A DNA stretch of 64,000 bases, taken from contig CM041465.1 of assembly GCA_023213395.1 (NCBI GenBank), positions 53,141,741 through 53,205,740 of the forward strand. Direction: 5' to 3'. The first letter of the stretch is position 1, and each line of letters begins with the position of its first letter. Position numbers and translations under genes: made by a program. Shown in pieces: positions 1-9,853 of this stretch. This DNA comes from Cycas panzhihuaensis. Taxonomy: Eukaryota > Cycadophyta. The notes below the pieces were generated by a model that was not told the DNA's origin, ran no database searches, and saw only the letters and a program-made list of their open reading frames with translations.

Positions 1-170
1 GTGTCTTTTCTCCGCCCACTTTCAGCCAGTGGCCAGATTGCTTGCTCCCATTCTCGGGTACCCTCATTACTAGGTCCTCCTACACTTGTTGGCCATACTT
101 TTTCCTGCTATTCGATTCTTTGCTTCACTTTCATTGCTATCTGTTTACTACCAGAGCTTAGTATCCAGTC

Positions 171-593
171 ATGTCTCTTCTCGTTTTTACCGATGGTGGA
201 AGTCGCGGCAACCCTGGACCTTCCGCCGCTGCGTGGATTCTTCGCAGCCCCTCCGGACACGATTTCTTGCGTTCTAGAGTCTTTCTTCCCGAGGCTACCA
301 ATAACGAAGTCGAGCACACGGCCGTTATTGAAGCCCTTACCGATGCTCTCTGTTTCCATCGTGGGTCCATTGTGTTATTTTGTGATTCTCAGGTTGTGGT
401 GTCCCATCTCACCCAGGTTTACCAGGTGCGATGCCCTCACCTGAGAACCCTCGCGTCCGCTGCCAGGTCTCTTCTGGCTTGTTTTTCGTCGGCAGATATT
501 CAGCATATCCCGAGGCGCCTCAATGCTGAGGCCGACAGTCTCGTCCGCCTCATCCTTGAGCGTCGCCTCCCTCTTCTAGATGACCACTCTTGA
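171..593 (+). CDS. Additional archaeal-type RNase H (aRNH) of Tat retrotransposon
   Basis: This is an intact 140-residue ORF. It reads as an RNase HI fold of the archaeal/plant type: TDGGSRGNPG near residues 8-17 (first catalytic Asp), NNEVEH near 43-48 (Glu), LFCDSQVVV near 66-74 (Asp) and NAEADSL near 125-131 (last Asp). All four acidic positions are present. RNase H removes the RNA strand of RNA:DNA hybrids during reverse transcription. Extra aRNH domains are known from Tat-lineage plant retrotransposons. Here it is a free-standing ORF close to the 3' LTR, not fused to pol. The ATG at 171 is chosen because the homology begins there and a splice-acceptor-like CCAG ends at 154. A degraded copy of identical length lies in B (25471-25893) and a C-terminal relic lies in E. 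Confidence 0.88.
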   Translation: MSLLVFTDGGSRGNPGPSAAAWILRSPSGHDFLRSRVFLPEATNNEVEHTAVIEALTDALCFHRGSIVLFCDSQVVVSHLTQVYQVRCPHLRTLASAARSLLACFSSADIQHIPRRLNAEADSLVRLILERRLPLLDDHS

Positions 594-945
594 GGCTTGC
601 CTGGCCAGCCCGTGCCCAAGTCTCCGGTTGCTGTTAGTTAGACTGCTTGCCCTATTTGCTGGATGCCCTCTTACTTCACGTTACACCGTGGCAACGGGGG
701 GCATCCCGTTTTACTTGCTTATTTCAGTTTCAGGTCGATGTTTGGACGACATGTAGGCAACCCCTGCGTTGTCCTCGTCCTCGTCTCCCTTGTCCACGCG
801 TTCTGCCACGACGCTTGCCTACGCCCTTGGTCTACGTGCCACTCTTTATTGTTTTATATATATGCATGTGCTACTCATATTTTTTTATATTGTCAGCATT
901 CGCCATCACATTACGCTTCCAGGCGGTGAGGCTCTGCCGAAGCGA

Positions 946-3497
946 TGTTCCAGCTCGGGAATGGACTCGAGGCGCATCGACGCAGGTTTGTTCAGGTATA
1001 TTTTCTTACTTCTCTTGCCTATGTTAATCAAGGTAATTTAGAGTAGGTTGCTTGATATTTGCCTGCCTGCACGCGTTGATTGCCTGCTTGCTCATAATGC
1101 ATGTGCCTAACGGCACGCCTTCAGCCTATGACGACTCATAGCAGGGGCATTCCTCAGCGAATGTGACACCTCATATGGCGTACAACCACTCACAATGTCT
1201 CCACAGTTTCCTGGGATCGTTTTCGCTAGCTTATTTGCTCATGTTACGACATGTCGTTTGCGTTGCCATCCTTTCTAAGTCAAACTTGATCCTTAGTTAG
1301 GACTTTTTGGGTTGTTTTGGGTACTTGCCCACTGCCTGGGCATTCCCCCAGCTGTCCTAATTCATGTTTAGCCCCTGATTTTACTTCAAAATTTGATTTC
1401 TTGCTTTTTCTCTTTTTAAAGTTTCGGTGATCATGATAAACTAAGCGATCTTCTTGAATTTACGTGATCACTGAATTTGCCGCAGACATTGTTTGAAATT
1501 AAAAAAGGGAGAACCACGCGACAGTTTCCGCTTTTTTCGCGAAACTGCCGCGTGGCTTCGTTCGATTGGAGGCGGCCTGACATCCCCAACGTTCACCTAC
1601 TGTGAACAGGGGATAAAGGGAATTTTCCTCCCCATTTTCAGGACTTTTTGCCCATTTTCTAATTTTCCAAGAGAATTTTCCAAGGGACTGCACACAGGAA
1701 AAAAGACATAAAACAAAACAACCTCATGCACAGCAACTGAGGAGGGTGAACCGGGCTGCCATCAGTGGATTTTGCAGGGCCATTGCTGCCCCTTACTACT
1801 CTCCACAGCCAGCTTTATTCCTCTTGCAGCTGCTCAGAGATTCAAGGGACTCCTTCAACGAAGAAGCTGCCCCAAAGACTTACTTCACAGCTCCAACTTT
1901 GCAGGGAGCCTCTTGCATTCGAACCTCAGTAGGAAATGCTCATAACCAGCCCTTGTTTGGCCTCCATTGCTGCTGTCCCAAGTGGCAGAAACCATACTTA
2001 GTCTCTCTACACAAGGTACCCCTTGGTTTTCACTTGTAATTTCTTATTTTTTTTGTACTTACACTTCCTTGTCTTTTCTACTTGCAATCCCTTGTCTATA
2101 TTTGCAATTTTATTGCTTTTACCAATAAGTAGTCCATTCATTTCTCTTGTTTTCTCTTTTTTACTTCTAAATGAATGTGATCACCATTAGCCATAGCTAC
2201 CTTGTAGTGCTATCTTGAACCAAGGCCACTTTTCTAGTTTTCCTTGGAACCCTTCCTTTTTCTTTAGACCCTCTTTTACTCTTTCCTTAGTCAGTTAGTG
2301 CAAGGGCGTGTACACGAGGATTCGTGGGAGGTAGGCGGGTTACATCCCCCATTAGTCCTTCTCCCCAAGGGTTTCGTCCCTTGTCCTCTTCCCCTTGCCA
2401 TACACGCTTTCTTAAGGAGCGAGTCAAGGAAGTCTAGGGGACTTTGGCTAGGGCATCCTGACTGGTTTAAGGTAATCCACATCCACCCTATTACCACCTG
2501 GTGTTTCTTTCCCGCATTCCATGGAGACCTCCCATGGGTGAGTTAGCCATCCTGATGCTATACTCAGTCCCATTCTGTGTATTTGTGGTATTCGGTAGTG
2601 TGAGAGTTTGTTGTGCACTTTCATTTCGCTTTGCTACATTCTAATGCATAGTTTAGTGCTTAGTTTCAGCTGATCTCACTTTTGTATATATATACATATA
2701 TCTCCTAGTGTATTTTGTAGTCTCTCTTCCGAGAGGAAGGTGCTTTTCATGCTTGTTTATAGGGTCGCGTTGGTAGGAGTGGTGCGTGAGGCAGACCCGC
2801 TGCCGGTTAGCTTTCACACACGGTATTTCTCTTCTTTAGTTTCGAGTTTCTTTTTCCATCCTTTCGTTTCATTTAGTTTCGCATGCTCAAGGGGAGGTAA
2901 GTGAACCCCCTTTCCACCGTTGACCGACGTTGCATGTGTGGAGAAAAGAGAAAGAGGGAGCGGAACCTAGCAAGATTAGTCGTACTTCTACTCAAACGCC
3001 AGATCCAGGTATTCCTCTCGTTTCTTTCGTGTTTCCTTTTATGCTATTTTTGTCTTTTTGCATTTGCCTGAATAGATAAGAAAGGATAAAACAACATAAA
3101 GAGAAAGAGGAATATAATCGTTTCTTTGCATTTACTTTCTTGCACTATTTTTCTTGCTTTACGTAGCATAGGTGTAGAAAGCCCATTTATATTGTACCCT
3201 TCAGCCACACATTGCTTCACATCTGTTTGCACGTTAGATTTGTTGCCCCCTCGTTGCCTTCTCATTACCTTGAGAAGCGCCTTGAGGTTTCCTTTCCTTC
3301 CGGCCATCCCGAAGGGTAGGAAGGCCTCGTTTTTGCACGGCTACTTGGAAGCAACCAGGTACCTTGCAGTCCCGAACCTGCGCTCCGGCGCACGGACGTC
3401 CTGTGAGATGAGATCCTCGCTGCCTAGCCTAGTTAGTGTAGTGTCTTTATATCCCTTTGCTAGACGTAGGATCACCTCCCCCGCAGAGAGCGTTTCA
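946..3497 (+). repeat. 3' LTR of element A
   Basis: The LTR starts TGTTCCAGCTCGGG and ends GAGAGCGTTTCA, the same termini as the LTRs of C and E. It is 2552 bp long. It carries the landmarks shared by all Tat LTRs here: a GCCTATGACGACTCAT block near 1121, a TATA region near 1612, the GTGGGTGAGTTAGCCAT block near 2535, a GTAAGT donor-like site at 2897, and a long GC-rich block near 3250-3420. No separate gene lies in it. Confidence 0.92.
1591..1618 (+). promoter_or_regulatory. LTR promoter: palindrome plus TATA-like box (A)
   Basis: An inverted repeat GTTCAC-N5-GTGAAC (1591-1607) sits directly before GGATAAAG. The same arrangement recurs in B's 5' LTR. Position within the LTR fits the U3/R boundary. 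Transcription start is inferred, not seen. Confidence 0.6.
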
Positions 3498-4581
3498 GAT
3501 GTTGATGAGAATTTTTTTGGATGATTCAACCTGACCATTTACCTGGGGGTAATAAGGAGAAGAGGTTTTGTGAGAGATTTTGAATTTCTCACAAAGTTCA
3601 TCCATCTCCTTGTTACAAAAAGGGGTTCCGTTATCCATAATCAAGACATCAAGAATCCCAAAGTAGAAAGTGATATGCTGGTAGATAAAAGTAGCTATTA
3701 TCGTGTCAGGGGTAGTAATCAAAGGAATGGACTTCACCCAATTCGTAAATTACTCCGTGGTAGTTAAGATGAACTTGTGTTGCGATGAAGAGGGCGGTGA
3801 TATAGCCCCAATGAGGTCTAAACCCCATTGAGCGAAGGGCCATGGAGATATGATGGGATGAAGAGCCTCAGAAGGCACGTGGGAGATGTTGGCATGCTCT
3901 TGGCATCGCCGACATCTCAAGGCATAGGCATGGGTGTCCCTGAAGAGGGACGACTAATAGTACCCCATACGAAGGATCCTCTGGGCCATGGATTGGCCCC
4001 TAAAGTGGCCCCCACAAATGCCATAGTGGCATTCATGAAGTATCTAGTCTGCTTCGTTGGAAGTGATGCAACGAAGGAGGATCCTATCAAAGGATCTCTT
4101 ATACAATACTTCATCCATAAGGAAGTATTGCCTAGTGGTGGTCCGAAAGCAAGACCTAACCTTGTTACTAGCTTCTGAGTGGTACTGCTGTTGAGTAAGG
4201 TATTGCATGATGTCATTATACCACTCACTATTAATGAGTGGATAGGAACGAGTGCCTTGAATGGTTAAGATAAACTTATCAGGAAGAGAGTCGTCAACGG
4301 GGGCATCGAACGAGTTAGGGATGGAGGCATCTGTAAGTTATTCTGCTACCACCATCCCCTTCTTTAATTTCTTGTTGATGATGTGCAGATTGAATTTCTG
4401 AACGAGGATGGCCCAATGACTAGCCCTACCTATTAGGTTAGAACAGGTGAGTAAATAATGCAAGGGATCATATTGAATGATCACCTTGGTAGTGTTTTTG
4501 AGCAAGTAGTGCCTAAACTTCTTGGTCACGGGAACTAAGGAGGCATTCCTTCTCGGCTAGAGAGTAATTGAGTTTGGTAGT
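3498..4581 (-). pseudogene. Element M pol 3' part: RNase H tail and integrase, interrupted
   Basis: Read on the minus strand, this stretch continues M's pol from the junction with B (4581) to the junction with A (3498). First comes the end of the native RNase H, then a linker, then integrase. Integrase shows an HHCC zinc-binding part (CRRC near 3905), the first catalytic Asp in a WGLDLIGAIS-like stretch near 3830, the second Asp in IMDNGTPFCNKE near 3640, and NGQVE with the catalytic Glu near 3535. Several stops and one broken segment show it is dead. The frame runs straight into 28819 when B and one copy of a 5-base duplication are removed. Confidence 0.85.
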
Positions 4582-7165
4582 TGTTTCTCGACTACCAAGA
4601 ATGGACTCGAGACGCATCAACTCAGGTAAGCTTAGGTATACGATTTCACTTGTCCCTGCTCTTGTTTAAATGAGATTGTTTAGCATAGACTACTTGACAT
4701 ATGCTTACCTGCCTGCATTACTTCTTTACTTGATCATAGTGCATGTGCTTACAACACACTTTTAGCCTATGACGACTCATAATGGGGGCATTCCTCAGCG
4801 AATGCTACATCCTATATGGCGCACAACCACCCACTTCATCTCCACGACCCCTCGGGATGCTTCAACTAGTCATGTTTGCCCCTATTACGACATTTTGCTT
4901 ATATTGCAGTCTCCTCCAAGTCTGATTAATTCCTTAGTTGAGACCCATTTCGCTGTTTTGGCTACTTGCCTATCACCTAGGTATTCCCCTAGTTGTTTCA
5001 GCCTTAATTTACTCTCAATATTAACTCCAAAGCCTTATTCCAGCTTATTTTTATTTATTTTTTGTTTCCAGTCTAGCACCGTTGTAAACTTAGTGGTACC
5101 GCGATCTTTGCCGCAGTACTGCGAAGTTTACTGTGGGGCGACTATTTAAAATTTAAAAAAAAATCACGTGACAGTTTCCACTTTTTTCGCAGAACTGCTG
5201 TGTGGTACCTACTCATTTGCATCGCCCTAACATCCCTAATGTTCACCCGCAGTGAACATGGGATAAAACAACAAATCCTCTTCATTTTCAAGGATCTTTG
5301 ACTCATTTTTTATAGAAATTACACGCAATCCTCCACAGAAATCTACTGCAAAGAGAGACACATAGCTGCTAGCTCAATTCCAAGGACCATTGCTACCCCT
5401 ATTGCTCACCAACAACAAGCTCTACATCTACTTGCAGGACTTTAAAGCTTCAAGGAGGATCATCATCAAAATCTCCCAAAAGACAAGCTTCAAAGACTCC
5501 AAAGCTCATAGGATCATCCTCACATTTCTCTCTTTTCCAAAACCTGCCATCATAATCCACCGAATGTTGGTTATTTCTTGCTATTTTTCCAGTAAGTTCA
5601 TGTTTGAAATCTTCCCAACAAGGTACCTCCCACATTTACTTTGTGATTTATGTTATTTCTTTATGCTTTTGTGGATAAACTCTTAGTTTATGTGCCTTCT
5701 TATTGCTGTACCTATTTGGCATCATTTTCTTATCTTTTGGCATAATATTGCTTTCCCAATAATCCCTGCAAACCTACTCTTAGGTGGTTGTTACAAGGGG
5801 GTAACACAAAGAGAATTTGAGGGAGGAAGGCGGGGTGCATCCCCCTCTTGTCCTTCTCCCCAAGGGTTCCGTCCCTTATTCTCTTTCCCCTTGCCTTTGG
5901 TGCCTTCCTAGGAGTTAGGTTAGGGGGTTTGGGAGCCCATTTTCAGAGCTAAACTAGCATTGGAAGCCCATTACCACGCCGGTTCTAGATTTCCATCCAT
6001 TAGTTTTGGGCATCGCATAAGCCCTGAAACTGCTTCTTGTCGGTTAATGGTTTGCCACTCACCTAATCAGACGATTTGCTGTTCGTAGCATCTTGTTCTT
6101 TGGGTGTTTGCATACCTTTTAGTCACCCTCTTCTTTCTCATTATTCATTGTCCTGTGTCCTTGCTGCGAGTCTATTTCCCTTCTCGAGACTAAGTGGAGA
6201 TTTCTTGTGGGTGAGTTAGCCATTCCAAGGCTATACTCTTCATTTTTGGGTGTCATTTGTGGTAAATGTTTGCGAGAGTTTTTATTAAATATTGTTCCAT
6301 TAAATGATAGTATATATGCTTAGCTTAGTTTGATTTTGTTTCCTCTAAGTTTAGTACATATACTTGATCTATTTTGTGGCCCCTCTTTTGAGAGGGAGAT
6401 ACTCATTGATTTGATTTGCAGGATCTCGCACTGGTGGAGTCACGTGTGGAACAAAATCCATTGCAAGTTAGTTTCGCATTTAGTGTTTTTTGTCATTTTC
6501 TGTTGTTTGCTATTCTGTTTTACTTTTGCATGCATAAGGGGAGGTAAGCTAGCCCCTCTTCAGTTGCTCATGGCAACCATCACTGACCGGTATCGCATGC
6601 GCAATGAGTGGAGTAGGAAGGAGCAGGAAGCAAAGAGATAGATAGCACTCCATTCGGATGCCAGGTCCAGGTATTTTCCTTATCCTCGTATATCTTCTTT
6701 ATGTTGTTGTTTTTTATGCACATGTTTGCGTAGTTAGAAACATATAAGGAATTGAAAGTGGAAAGGAACATATTTTTGCTTTGCATCTCTTTTATTTAGT
6801 GTTTAGTCTAGCATATTTAGATAGTTTACTTTGTGTTTGAACTACCCATACTTTACCCCTTTTGCCAACCTACACCTAGACGCCACACTTTACGTGCATT
6901 CTCATTTCTGTGTTGCCTTCTCACTTCCTTGAGAAGATGCAATGCGCCAGGTTCTCTCCTCCTCTTCCCGGCCATTCGAGGGGTAGGAAGGCCTCGCTTT
7001 GTGTAGCTACCTAGAAGCAACTAGGCACCTTTGTAGTTTCGAATCTACGCTCCAGCGCATGGACACCTTGCGAGGTGAAGTCCTTACTGTTTAAGTCTAA
7101 CCTAGCTTTGCATAATTCGTTCTTTTTGCTAAACATAGGGATACCACCCCGCGGCAAGCATTTCA
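4582..7165 (+). repeat. 5' LTR of element B
   Basis: The LTR starts TGTTTCTCGACTACCAAG and ends GCGGCAAGCATTTCA, followed one base later by the primer-binding site. It is 2584 bp. It belongs to a subfamily distinct from the C/E LTRs but has the same order of landmarks, including the GCCTATGACGACTCAT block near 4766 and the GGGGAGGTAAGC donor-like site near 6539. Confidence 0.94.
5241..5269 (+). promoter_or_regulatory. LTR promoter: palindrome plus TATA-like box (B)
   Basis: GTTCAC-N5-GTGAAC (5241-5257) is followed by GGGATAAAAC. Upstream, near 5090-5200, is the AAACTTAGTGGTACC block shared by all LTRs of this family. The equivalent site in the 3' LTR (near 26915) has lost one base of the palindrome. 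Confidence 0.6.
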
Positions 7166-7166
7166 C

Positions 7167-7183
7167 TGGCGATCATACTGGGG
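7167..7183 (+). other. Primer-binding site of element B
   Basis: TGGCGATCATACTGGGG begins one base after the LTR end. It matches the TGGCGAC..TGGGG form used by Ogre/Tat elements, which from memory is complementary to a tRNA-Arg 3' end. M, C, E and G carry close variants at the same place. Confidence 0.75.
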
Positions 7184-7307
7184 ACTGCCAGTAAGGGAAC
7201 TAGTTTTGCTTCCCCTTTTCGTTGGTGTTCTTGCCTTTAGGTAGCCTTCTTATCCTGCTTCTCAGTTGGGCAGCCCCTAACATATTTGTTTCATACCCCT
7301 TTTATTT

Positions 7308-7387
7308 TCTTCTAATGATGCTCGTAAAGGCGTTGTATGCGACGTTTCTCACGTCGCTTGCGAGGTCTGCCGCTATTGTTAGAAGAC
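7308..7387 (+). other. Structured leader hairpin upstream of gag (B)
   Basis: A long imperfect inverted repeat (CTTCTAAT.. / ..TTGTTAGAAG) encloses an inner perfect stem GCGACGT-TTCTC-ACGTCGC at 7339-7357. It ends about 43 bases before the gag ATG. The same outer and inner stems occur in G, C, E and M at the same place. A packaging or dimerisation signal is a reasonable inference. Confidence 0.6.
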
Positions 7388-7429
7388 CCATCGCCTTGTT
7401 CCCTTTTATCGTCGGATCCTGATTCGATA

Positions 7430-9853
7430 ATGGAAGGTTACTAGTTCAATTAGGCTTACCACACCATAGTCTTCAGAACTCAAGAGTTTCTCGCGTCTGT
7501 TCCAGGATCCACCCATGAGGGTGACGATCCCATCTATTATCTGGGTGACCCGTTTCACCCTTCTGACCTTCATCCTTCTACTCATGTAGTAGAAGATTTG
7601 CCTCTTCACGAGACTCACCATCCTATTGGTGAATCTTGTGAGGAGTGCCCTAAGGGGTCCCTAATATTTGAGATCCCATCGACCTCGTATGGCTACGAGG
7701 ATACCCCTCCTGCTGACGTGGCCGAAGCGCTCAACGATTACTTTCAAGCAACTCACTATCAACCATGTCCTAGGTGGTTTGAAGAAGTTCTGCGTAGTGT
7801 AGCGTCTTCTTCATCCACACCTGCGCCTCCTATAACAAATGACCCTTCTACCCGTGTGCACTTGTCCCATGCCATGTCTACACCAGCTCTTAGGACAAGT
7901 GTTGCACCATCTATTCCTACCCACAGTCCTACTTCTTCAGGACCTATTTACGGCATGTCCTTTCCCCTAGCTCGGGGTTAGCATGCCATTCCTGAGCCAG
8001 ACGAATGCGCCACCTTCAAACGTGGTACATACATTTCCTAGTAAGCCTCGAGGTCCTACTAATGCTGCTGCTATCAACTATGTGGGACCTTCTCCTACAT
8101 ACGTTCAAAACCCATCTGGTGGTCCATCCCTCTACTTGCCCCCGGGTTATGCATCTCAACCTTAGGGGCAGGATAGGGGAAACCACCTTTCAGCTTATGG
8201 GGTGGACCCGTTACACCCATATGGGGTTACACCACCTACGTTTCTGCCATCCAGCGCAACTTCTATTGCCATGCCTTCGCAAGGGAGCATGCCTCCCTTC
8301 CAAGGCATTTATCCGCAACCCCCTTTCCAACAAGAGGCGTTTCCCCAAGGAGGGATGGGTTTACCACCCCCATCCATTCCTGTTTCTTTACTGTTCGTTG
8401 ATCCTTTGACCCATGTAAGGACACGTCCCTTCATGGACTACTAGTCGACGCTGCTATCCGTTGAGGCGCTAAGGACTAACTTGCCGCCTCACCCTCTTGA
8501 AGTTCCCAAATTCGATAGAACTTCGTCGCAAGACCCAACTGAACACCTGTGTAGTTTCTCTATGGCGTGCATAGACTATTGGGCTTACAACCACATTCTA
8601 ATAAAGCTATTTCCATGATCCTTGCAGAGCAATGCCCTCAAGTGGTTCTACCATCTCCTTGCCCACTCCATTTATTCATTCCAGTAATTGGTAGATGAAT
8701 TCGTCAATTATTGTGATATAACCTGTCCATTTGAGAGTGGAATGAAAGCTCTCCTTTCGCTCAAACAAGGTCATGATGAAATGAATCATGACTTTGTGAG
8801 GTGATTCCATGATCTCCTTCACTCTACCAAGGCCACGTTGCCTGAAGATTTAAAGCGAGATCTCTTTGTCAATGCACTTTGCCCCGAAGTGCATATGGAA
8901 GTCCTCAAAATGGGGGCAACCACATGCGACTCCGCCATCACAAAGTGCTTGGCATTAGAGGCTATTGAGATCCAAGCTGGACTTAAGAAACCTCTTAAGC
9001 CCTCACAACGTCATGAGGTACCTCCCCCAGCGAAGGAAACCAAACCTTCGCAACCTGCCAGGTCTATCTCTCATCCTACTGAGAGGACTTTAGACCCCCT
9101 CACTTCTACTATACGCTCATTCAGGCGCATGATGAAGGAGCTTAAACTCCAATCCCCTTCATCGCCAACCTCCCATAAACCAGTTCAACAAGCTTCTCAT
9201 GCCGTTCCCCCTAGAGGGGGTCGCACCCAACCTTCTCAAGTAAGGAGAGTCAATCCTCCCCTTGAGAAGAGGTGGTGTTCGATCCACAGGGAATGTTTTC
9301 ACGATGACTCACATTATCGGGTGTAACACCTACGTGATGCCCCACTGCGTGATTCATCTCCTAGATGGGCATCGAGGCCCAATCTCGATCAACCCATTCA
9401 TAGGGATCCATTCCCCAAACATGGGGAGCGTGATCGTAATGTTCAACAAAGAAACAACCAGAATCGGGATGGATCCCCTAATTCTCACCCTTTGCACAGT
9501 AGAGGGAAGGGTGTGCAAGGTTCGTCTCCCTCTTTGCACTCCCCTGACTGTCGTGCTCCCTCGCCTTCGCGGTCCCGTAACAAGGGAAAGAAGGTCATCT
9601 AGATGCTTGAGACCACTCCCCTCTACGCTTTGACTCAGTCTCAAGTCGTGAAAGAGGCAATCGGTGCCTCTACATCTACATCGCACCTTGACCCTCCTCC
9701 GGAAGCTGTTCCTCCAGAGATTTCTGCGCTTCCCAAGAGCATTCCCATCTGCCCCAGTCGCTTCGACTTTAGGAGTGCCCTTACCCAACCCACAGGGAGG
9801 GGTATGCCTTTCTCCGTAGTTGAAGAGCTTCTTACCGTGGCTGCTGGGATGTC
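7430..9853 (+). pseudogene. Element B gag and start of protease region (first half)
   Basis: The start is the ATG of a MEGY.. N terminus conserved in C, E, G and M. Next come an acidic segment, a Ser/Pro-rich linker (about 7790-8440), and a retrotransposon gag capsid domain (about 8540-9000) with the conserved SFSMACIDYWAY and GHDEMN stretches. A basic region follows, then a zinc knuckle near 9275-9316 in which the last Cys of CX2HX4HX4C has become Tyr. Stops and frameshifts occur at several places, so it cannot be translated whole. The coding sequence stops abruptly at ATGTC (9849-9853), where C is inserted, and resumes in frame at 19785. Confidence 0.85.
9849..9853 (+). repeat. Target-site duplication of element C (left copy)
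   Basis: ATGTC at 9849-9853 equals ATGTC at 19785-19789. It falls in the conserved GMS-I-MD stretch of the protease region of B, so removing C and one copy rejoins the B ORF. Confidence 0.93.

Larger units (their letters stand above)
1..3497 (+). mobile_element. Element A: 3' end of a Tat-type LTR retrotransposon
   Basis: The window opens inside this element. What remains is the leader and ORF of the additional RNase H, about 350 bp of 3' untranslated sequence and the whole 3' LTR. The LTR ends directly against minus-strand integrase sequence of element M, so A was inserted into M. The right-hand target duplication should be GATGT at 3498-3502, but its partner lies left of the window. The internal sequence at 594-945 matches the stretch before the 3' LTRs of B, C and E, which makes the family assignment secure. 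Confidence 0.9.

Noticed and set aside
1-444. 147-codon frame at the left edge on the plus strand
   Set aside because: It overlaps the aRNH ORF in another frame and has no recognisable motif; the aRNH frame has conserved catalytic residues.
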